Source: DATAEE01 sp036258175
Lineage (GTDB): Bacteria; Acidobacteriota; Vicinamibacteria; Vicinamibacterales; 2-12-FULL-66-21
DNA: 64,000 bases
Direction: 5' to 3'
Assembly (NCBI GenBank): GCA_036258175.1
Contig: DATAEE010000137.1
Coordinates: forward strand, 1-64,000
Of this stretch, positions 58,355 to 64,000 are shown in pieces. Position 1 is the first letter of the stretch. Each line of letters begins with the position of its first letter. The notes under the pieces were generated by a model. The model had not been told where the DNA came from and did no database searches. It worked only from the letters and a program-made list of their open reading frames with translations. A program made the position numbers and the translations under genes.

Positions 58355-60850
58355 CTAGAGCACGCCGGCGGCCGCGCGCTGGAGTTCGATCTCGGTCGGC
58401 TCCTGGAACGCGAAGAGCGGCCGGATGTCTCCGTCGTGGACTGTCCGCGCCGCCGCCGCGCGGCGCTTGCGTCCGGTCTTGTCTTGATACATCCGGCTGT
58501 CCGCCGTCGCGAGCAGCGTTTCGTACGACTCGCCGTCCTGCGGGAAGACCGCGCTGCCCACGCTGATGCCGAGCGCCAGTTTCTTGCCAGGCCGCGCTTC
58601 GAAGTAGACTTCGTCGATCGCCCGCTGCAGCTCCAGCCGCTTGCTGTCCGCCTCGTCCGCTCCGCATCCCGACAGCACCACGATGAACTCGTCGCCGGCG
58701 TAGCGGACGCAGATGTCGTACGGCCGGATCGCCGCGCGGAGCACACGGGCCACCTCGCAGAGCGCGCGGTCGCCGACGTGATGGCCGTGGTGGTCGTTGA
58801 TTTCCTTGAAGTGATCGAGGTCCATGACGAGGAGCGAAACCTCGGACTTCAGCCGCTCGGCGCGCGCGAGTTCGCGGCTCAGGTGCATGAAGAGGAAGCG
58901 CGTGTTCGGCAGACCGGTCAACGGATCGGTGAGCGAGTCTTCCTGCGTCTGCTCGAACACGATCGAGTTGTTGATAACGGCGGACGCCTGCTCCGAAACA
59001 CGGTCGAGCAGACGCCGGTGATCCTCGCGGTAGAACGCCGCTTCCGTGTGATACACCGAGATCGTTCCGATGAAGCGCTCGTTGAACACGAGCGGGCACA
59101 CCAGCGCGGACTGCAGACCCGTTGCGAGATGCGCGAGCCCGGCGGCTTCGAGATCCGCGCTCGGCCGCGCGTTGACGAGCGGCCGGCGGTTGCGGGCCAC
59201 CCATCCCGTCAGCCCTTCGCCGCTGTGCACCGTGACCTGCTGGATGACTTCCGCGTCCACGCCCGTCGCGAACCGGCAGCGGAGCGAGTCGGTTTCCTCG
59301 TCGTGCAGGAAGAGCGCGCAGCAGGAAAACGGAACCAGGTTGCTCAACTTCGCCGAAATCAGCGCCATCGTGTCCGCGACGCCGAGGCTCGTGCCCATCG
59401 CCTGAGCGATCTCGTACAGCGCGTAGATCTCGCGATGCGCGAGCGCGATGTCTTCGAACACGTTCTTGCGCGCCGGCTCCGGCGAGAGGCCGGTCGCGGG
59501 ACGGCCGACATCGGAAGGCTTGTCGTCGATCGTGATCCGGCGGACCGCGGCGTGTCCCTGCTCGAGGGCGGCCGCTTCGGCCTGCAGTCGCGGCAGCATC
59601 TCGACGAATCGCGCCACGATGACTGGGTCCAGCCCTTTCCCGGCCTCCTGTTGCAACAGCCCCACCGCGGCCTCGAAGCTCATCGCCTTGTGGTACGGCC
59701 GCTCTGCCATCAGCGCGTCGAAATAGTCCACAACCGAGAGGATGCGCGCGCCGAGCGGGATGTCCTCGCTCTTGAGACCCGCAGGGTAGCCCTTGCCGTC
59801 CCAGCGTTCGTGGTGGCACAGGATGAGCGGAGCGACTGGGTACGGGAACGGCACGGCGCTGATGATGTCCGCGCCGACCTTGGGATGGGCCCGAATCTTC
59901 TGGAACTCCTCCTGCGTGAGCGGACCTGGCTTCGAAAGAATGTGTTCCGGGACAGCGAGCTTGCCGATGTCATGCAGCAGCGCCGCCGTCTTGACGCCAT
60001 GAATCTCGTTCTCCGACATCCCCATCGATCGGGCCAGCTCGGCGGCATAGAGCTGCACGCGGCGGATGTGCGTCTGCGACGTTTGATCCTTCGCGTCAAT
60101 CGCGAGCGCGAGCGCCTCGATCGTCGCGAGGTGCAGATCTGAAATCTCTTGAACGTGGCGCTGCTCGTCCTCGATGCGTCCCAGATACACTCTGTAGGTG
60201 CGGTACGTCAGAAAGAGTGGCGCAACGGCCAGAGGTGCGAGCCAGATCTGGGACCGGCTGATCATCCAGGTCGACCCGGCTGCCGCCAGGGCGCCCACAA
60301 AGTAGCTCGGCGCGCTCCAGAGAAAATTCTCGTTCCAGACTCGAAGAGCCGACTGTCCGCTCGACAATGCGATCGCCGTCGCGATCATCGCGGTATTGAC
60401 GACGAAGTAGGTCGTCGCCGCGCCGACGAGCGGCTTGGCGAGGTTTCCGGGATCTGCAAGCCAGCCGTGCACGTACCCCGCAGCCTGCACCGTCACGATC
60501 AGGCAGGCCATGCTGAACAGCGTCCGGTGTAGGGGATTCCGCTCTTTGATGCGGAATGTGCACTGGCCCCATGCGCTCGCCGCTGCGACCACCATCGTTT
60601 GATCCTTGCCGAGCAGCAGGAGCGATGCGAAGTCGACCGCGTACGACACCGACATGGTCGAGGCGCGGCGGGCGAGTGGAAGGTTGACTTTGAAGACGGA
60701 AGTGATCGAGGAGAGCGCCAGCAGAACCACGAAAGTCCATGGGTCGCTGATGGTGAACGCTTCCTCGAAGAACTTGAGGAGGAGCCCCAAGCCCAGTCCG
60801 ATGACCGCGCCGACATACAATCGGGCGGCCATCGGCAATTGTTTGAACAA
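58355..60850 (-). CDS. HD-GYP / GAF / GGDEF c-di-GMP turnover protein with membrane sensor
   Basis: An 831-residue protein. About 1-225 is a membrane domain with some seven helices. An HD-GYP phosphodiesterase follows (about 245-400: TAALLHDIGKLAVP, HHERWDGKGYPAGLK), then a GAF domain (about 475-640) and a GGDEF domain (about 650-800) with DPLTGLPNTRFLF, the variant active site RYAGDEF and an I-site RPYD. It can in principle both make and destroy c-di-GMP, with the GAF ligand setting the balance. The start is TTG 60850 or ATG 60832. The TTG form keeps FKQLPMAARLYVGA. Confidence 0.9.
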   Translation of the reverse strand: MFKQLPMAARLYVGAVIGLGLGLLLKFFEEAFTISDPWTFVVLLALSSITSVFKVNLPLARRASTMSVSYAVDFASLLLLGKDQTMVVAAASAWGQCTFRIKERNPLHRTLFSMACLIVTVQAAGYVHGWLADPGNLAKPLVGAATTYFVVNTAMIATAIALSSGQSALRVWNENFLWSAPSYFVGALAAAGSTWMISRSQIWLAPLAVAPLFLTYRTYRVYLGRIEDEQRHVQEISDLHLATIEALALAIDAKDQTSQTHIRRVQLYAAELARSMGMSENEIHGVKTAALLHDIGKLAVPEHILSKPGPLTQEEFQKIRAHPKVGADIISAVPFPYPVAPLILCHHERWDGKGYPAGLKSEDIPLGARILSVVDYFDALMAERPYHKAMSFEAAVGLLQQEAGKGLDPVIVARFVEMLPRLQAEAAALEQGHAAVRRITIDDKPSDVGRPATGLSPEPARKNVFEDIALAHREIYALYEIAQAMGTSLGVADTMALISAKLSNLVPFSCCALFLHDEETDSLRCRFATGVDAEVIQQVTVHSGEGLTGWVARNRRPLVNARPSADLEAAGLAHLATGLQSALVCPLVFNERFIGTISVYHTEAAFYREDHRRLLDRVSEQASAVINNSIVFEQTQEDSLTDPLTGLPNTRFLFMHLSRELARAERLKSEVSLLVMDLDHFKEINDHHGHHVGDRALCEVARVLRAAIRPYDICVRYAGDEFIVVLSGCGADEADSKRLELQRAIDEVYFEARPGKKLALGISVGSAVFPQDGESYETLLATADSRMYQDKTGRKRRAAAARTVHDGDIRPLFAFQEPTEIELQRAAAGVL

Positions 60851-60961
60851 GGCTAGTTGCCCCAGACTGCCTTTCGACGAATCCGTACCGCCGCCATCGC
60901 TCCTACCTCGTCAGAAGTTCCGCAGCCGCTCTCTCAGCTCCGGACAACGTTTCATCCGCGC

Positions 60962-62788
60962 TCAGCGTGTGCCCCAGACGACGTTTTCCAGGTCACGGAG
61001 ACTCGTCCCCCAGACGATGTTCTCTCCGCCGATCGTTCCCCAGACGATGTTCTCGCCCCGCGCCGTACCCCACACAATGTTCTCGCAGTCCCCCCCGCCA
61101 CAGGCGGTACCCCAGACAATGTTCTCGGCGTCAGCTGTTCCCCAGACCACGTTTTCGCACGCGGGCCCGGCGCACACCGTGCCCCAGACGATATTCTCGG
61201 CATCAGCAGCGGTGCCCCACACGACGTTCTCACACCCGGCGGCCGCGCACACCGTGCCCCAGACGACGTTCTCGCCGTCACCCGTGCGAGCCGTGCCCCA
61301 GACGACGTTTCGGCTCCATGCGTTCGCTGTGACAGAGAGAGCGCCGCCGCCAATCCGCTGATTGCCCCAGATGATGTGTTTGTTCCAGGAGCTCGCGTCA
61401 ATCGATTCAGGAGCTCGATTCCAGTCGCCGCCCATCGCGGCCGCGAGTTCGACCGCCCCGCGGGCATTGAGGAAGCCGGCGCCCTGCGTGAGATGGTCGT
61501 ATCCGGCGTAGGTCTCTGACGTGTACTGGAGGATCGCCTTGACCGCGTTCGGCGTCAGCGACGGGTTGGCTTGCAGCATCAGCGCGACAGTGCCACTTAC
61601 GACCGGCGCCGCCATGCTCGTGCCCGACAGGCTGAAGTACGGTGCCGGCCCGAAGGACCACATGCCCCAGATCCGGTTCAGCGGCCGCGTTTCGTAGAGG
61701 AAGCTCCCAGGCTCGCTCATCGACACGAGGCCGACGCCCGGCGCGACGATGTCCGGCTTCGCCGTGTAGTCGAACCGGGTCGGTCCATGCGAGCTGAAGC
61801 CCGCCATCTCGTCATCGACGCGGTCCGCCGTGCCCATATGGCTGGAGGCGCCAACCGTCAGCACCCACGGCGCGTTCCCCGGTGCGGTGATTCCACCGTA
61901 TTGCGCGTCACCCTGGTCGTCGCGCCCGAGGTTGCCCGCCGCTGCCACGACGACGATGCCGGCCTCGACTGCGCGCTTGGCGGCGAGCGTCAAGGGATCC
62001 GTTTCGTAGGATTCGTAGACACCCGCGGCCACCGACAGATTGAGCACGCGGATGTTGAAGTAGTCCTTGTACGCGATGGCGTAGTCGATCGCGGCGATGA
62101 CGTCGCTGATGTAGCCGCGGCCGTTCCCGTCGAGTACTTTGAGCGCGACAATTGTCGCCCGCGGCGCCACTCCCATGTTGTCGCCGCCGGATGTCTCGCC
62201 GTTGCCCGCAATGACACCCGCCACGTGCGTGCCGTGGCCGTAGTCGTCATAGGGATCCGGATAGCCGCCGACGAAGTCGGCGAAGTGCGTCACGCGCTGG
62301 CCGGTGCCGGTCCAGTCGAGATACCACTGGTCGCCGTATCCAAGATCGTCGTGCCAGCCGGTGACGCCCGAGTCGACGATCGCGACGCCGACTCCGCTGC
62401 CGTCGAGGCCGAGCGTGTCGCGAACCGCGCTGGCGCCGATTGCCGCGCTCGTCCGATCCATGGTCGGAAACACGTCGCGATCGAGTTGAACCTTCGCAAA
62501 CTCGCGGCTCGCGGCAAGCGAGCGGAGCATGGATTCGGGCACTTCCGCCGTGACGGCGCGCAGCGCCGACAACCGACGGCCTGCGCGGCCGCCGAGACGC
62601 CGTACTAGACGAGCGTTCGAATCGGCCGAGGCGCCATCGGACGTGTGAAGAATGACACGGACCGAGCCGCGCGGCGCGCGCGCGCGCTGCCGAAGGGCCG
62701 GATCGAGTTTTTGATCGCCGCGATCGGCGTACGCCGGGAGCGCGGTCAGAGCGACGAGAGCGATTGAAGTAAGCAGTCGTGAGAGCAT
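60962..62788 (-). CDS. secreted S8 subtilase with C-terminal VWGT repeats
   Basis: A 608-residue exported serine protease: signal SRLLTSIALVALTALPAYA, an inhibitor-like propeptide (about 25-110), and a subtilisin domain with the triad Asp139 (AIVDSGVTGWHD), His185 (GHGTHVAGVIAG) and Ser391 (SGTSMAAPVVSG). From residue 494 to the end there are ten copies of N[VI]VWGT every 10-14 residues, preceded by one HIIWGN. Three spacers carry a Cys pair (VCAAAGC, VCAGPAC, ACGGGDC). The repeat block probably forms a stacked beta structure for surface attachment or assembly. A sigma54-like promoter lies upstream and a sigma54 activator gene is next on the same strand. Confidence 0.93.
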   Translation of the reverse strand: MLSRLLTSIALVALTALPAYADRGDQKLDPALRQRARAPRGSVRVILHTSDGASADSNARLVRRLGGRAGRRLSALRAVTAEVPESMLRSLAASREFAKVQLDRDVFPTMDRTSAAIGASAVRDTLGLDGSGVGVAIVDSGVTGWHDDLGYGDQWYLDWTGTGQRVTHFADFVGGYPDPYDDYGHGTHVAGVIAGNGETSGGDNMGVAPRATIVALKVLDGNGRGYISDVIAAIDYAIAYKDYFNIRVLNLSVAAGVYESYETDPLTLAAKRAVEAGIVVVAAAGNLGRDDQGDAQYGGITAPGNAPWVLTVGASSHMGTADRVDDEMAGFSSHGPTRFDYTAKPDIVAPGVGLVSMSEPGSFLYETRPLNRIWGMWSFGPAPYFSLSGTSMAAPVVSGTVALMLQANPSLTPNAVKAILQYTSETYAGYDHLTQGAGFLNARGAVELAAAMGGDWNRAPESIDASSWNKHIIWGNQRIGGGALSVTANAWSRNVVWGTARTGDGENVVWGTVCAAAGCENVVWGTAADAENIVWGTVCAGPACENVVWGTADAENIVWGTACGGGDCENIVWGTARGENIVWGTIGGENIVWGTSLRDLENVVWGTR

Positions 62789-62828
62789 TTCGCAGGGTTC
62801 CGGGCGCTGATTCGCGGCCCGCCTTTGT

Positions 62829-62843
62829 GCAAAACCTTTGCCC
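62829..62843 (-). promoter_or_regulatory. sigma54-like -24/-12 promoter of the subtilase
   Basis: On the minus strand GGGCAAAGGTTTTGC fits the GG-N10-GC rule and contains the -12 TTGC. The -24 is GGGCA rather than TGGCA. The subtilase ATG lies about 41 bases downstream. Confidence 0.45.
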
Positions 62844-63083
62844 GTGCGCCAGGACGTAAGGCCTACTCCGCTAACCTGGCGTACTTGCGGTTGTTGTCGT
62901 TCGTGAACACTCCGACGCCAGAACTGCCAGCTAACAAACTGCGTGAGTGTTTGTTCCGTCCTGCGACATCGCGCGCAGGGATGTGTAACTAACCCATTGA
63001 TTTCAAAGGACTACGAGCTAGTCAGCCGTGTCTCGTTCTTGAGCAGTCGCTAACTGACGAGGTATCAGGCACTTGAGGGAATT
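62844..63083. other. intergenic region with four YTAAC words at about 60-base spacing
   Basis: GCTAAC at 62870, 62930 and 63049 and ACTAAC at 62988 (intervals 60, 58, 61). Surrounding bases are not clearly alike. The region holds the upstream part of the subtilase promoter, where an activator of the sigma54 class would bind. No open frame or RNA gene was seen. Confidence 0.25.
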
Positions 63084-64000
63084 TCACGTCCCTTCGTTCG
63101 GACGTCGTGTTCTGCTTCGGGACGGCCGCGGATCCTGCTCGAGTCCGTACTCGACGATCTTCCGGTAGAGCGTGCCCCGGCTGATTTCCAGGACCGACGC
63201 GGCCTGCTTCTTGTTCCAGTTGACGGTGTCGAGGACGCGCGCGATGTGCGCGCGTTCGGCGTCGCGAAGCGAGGGGAGCCGTTCCTTCGCGGTTTCAACG
63301 GGCGCTTCGCTGGCGTGAAGAAATTCGATGTCCGAGCTGCGAATCAGCCGGTCGGGCGACGAGAGCGCCGCGCGTGAGACCGTGCTTTCCAGCTCGCGGA
63401 TGTTGCCCGGCCAGTGGTACTGCATCAGCAGCTCCACGCCGTCCTTCGAGAACGCCTTGCCGTCGAGGGGCAGGCCGTTGCTCGCGCAGTAGCGTGCCAG
63501 AAAGCGCTGGGCCAGCACCGGGATGTCTGAGGTGCGTTCGCGGAGCGACGGCAGCCGGATGGAGAACGCGTTGACGCGATAGTACAGGTCCTCCCGGAAC
63601 CGGCCGTCGCGGACGAACTGATCGAGCGGGCGGTTCGTCGCCGATATCAGCCTGAAGTTCACCTCGATCGACTGATTCCCGCCGAGACGTTCGAATCGAC
63701 GCTCTTCGAGGACGCGCAGGAGCTTCGCCTGCGCGACGATCGACAAGTCGCCGATTTCGTCGAGGAAGAGGGTGCCATTGTTGGCCAGCTCCAGCCGTCC
63801 CGGCTTGCGATCGTGGGCGCCGGTGAACGCGCCCTTCTCGTATCCGAAGATTTCCGACTCGAACAAGGTGTCTGGCAGCGCTGCGCAGTTCACCGCCTGG
63901 AACCGGTTGGTGCCCCGCCGACTCAACTCGTGAATCATCCGGGCCACGACTTCTTTGCCCGAGCCCGTCGGACCGAGGATGAGGACCGAAATGTCCGACT
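63084..64000 (-). CDS. sigma54-dependent transcriptional activator (AAA+ domain and Fis-type HTH; N-terminus beyond right edge)
   Basis: The frame is open through the right edge. The visible part begins in the AAA+ domain with Walker A GPTGSGKEVVAR. It continues with the sigma54-contact motif EKGAFTGAHDR, Walker B LFLDEIGDLS, and REDLYYRVNAFSIRLPSLRER. It ends in a Fis-type helix-turn-helix (NWNKKQAASVLEISRGTLYRK). It uses ATP hydrolysis to open sigma54 promoters. The regulatory domain is missing from the window, so the signal is unknown. A sigma54-like site lies 240 bases downstream, before the subtilase. Confidence 0.93.
   Translation of the reverse strand, partial: SDISVLILGPTGSGKEVVARMIHELSRRGTNRFQAVNCAALPDTLFESEIFGYEKGAFTGAHDRKPGRLELANNGTLFLDEIGDLSIVAQAKLLRVLEERRFERLGGNQSIEVNFRLISATNRPLDQFVRDGRFREDLYYRVNAFSIRLPSLRERTSDIPVLAQRFLARYCASNGLPLDGKAFSKDGVELLMQYHWPGNIRELESTVSRAALSSPDRLIRSSDIEFLHASEAPVETAKERLPSLRDAERAHIARVLDTVNWNKKQAASVLEISRGTLYRKIVEYGLEQDPRPSRSRTRRPNEGT

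Noticed and set aside
58268..60142. Long plus-strand open frame (624 codons) opposite the HD-GYP/GGDEF gene
   Set aside because: It is antisense to a clearly recognisable multidomain protein and is rich in Arg, as expected for shadows in GC-rich DNA.
60962..61330. Regularly spaced repeats resembling a CRISPR array
   Set aside because: They are in-frame codons for VWGT repeats inside a subtilase, with variable short spacers and no cas genes.

Overview
The window is GC-rich, gene-dense chromosomal DNA with almost no non-coding space. Its gene content points to an Acidobacteriota bacterium, probably near the Vicinamibacterales. That placement is an inference from the mix of families: an acidobacterial-type VWFA protein, a BNR/sortilin-like beta-propeller protein, a NamZ fusion, many secreted peptidases, a Ser/Thr kinase next to a nucleotide cyclase, and diderm-type lipoproteins. 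No rRNA, CRISPR array, prophage or insertion sequence was seen.

Layout. 1-3001: the start of a secreted carboxypeptidase-regulatory-like protein, then a serine hydrolase fused to a NamZ exo-muramidase domain. 3011-8862: a minus-strand run of M23 peptidase, cupredoxin lipoprotein, ctaA, ctaB, DUF420 and diguanylate cyclase (heme A synthesis and cytochrome oxidase assembly). 8921-10807: tRNA-Glu, an LPKTA-tailed secreted protein and a sortase; the last two each carry one single-base frameshift. 10935-15543: CHASE2 nucleotide cyclase, M48 peptidase and a cyclic-nucleotide-binding MscS channel in one overlapping operon. 15540-20017: small exported proteins, a TPR protein, and a divergent ornithine-cyclodeaminase / proline-racemase pair. 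20060-23466: Ser/Thr kinase overlapping an FHA-GAF-cyclase. 23475-31859: gamma-glutamyltransferase, a stand-alone winged helix, a possible 28-residue membrane peptide, VWFA, BNR propeller, SGNH hydrolase and M19 dipeptidase. 31910-37965: an iron permease behind a Fur-like palindrome, then OsmC, penicillin acylase, acyltransferase and a Tat-exported PLP enzyme. 37962-42385: GH13 and M14 on the minus strand. 42424-48004: an orphan DGQHR protein, a structured intergenic element, M20 peptidase, PxpA, MFS and a lipoprotein. 47946-54552: a very large M48 fusion, an internally duplicated secreted protein, a small protein, an outer-membrane-type carrier and S41. 54619-58347: zinc-ribbon protein, acetamidase-like, FabI, BON lipoprotein, FNR-like and a small membrane protein. 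58355-64000: HD-GYP/GAF/GGDEF protein, a subtilase ending in ten VWGT repeats with a sigma54-like promoter, and the 3' part of a sigma54 activator.

Two general features stand out. First, several genes have a -10 hexamer only 6 to 9 bases before the ATG, which suggests frequent leaderless mRNAs. Second, short-period 'word-like' repeats sit between genes and in places invade coding ends. The most interesting candidates are the cyclase-to-channel operon, the frameshifted sortase/substrate pair, the sigma54 activator beside the VWGT-repeat protease, and the unassigned structured element at 43627-43740. Starts and functions were read by eye; no database search was possible.
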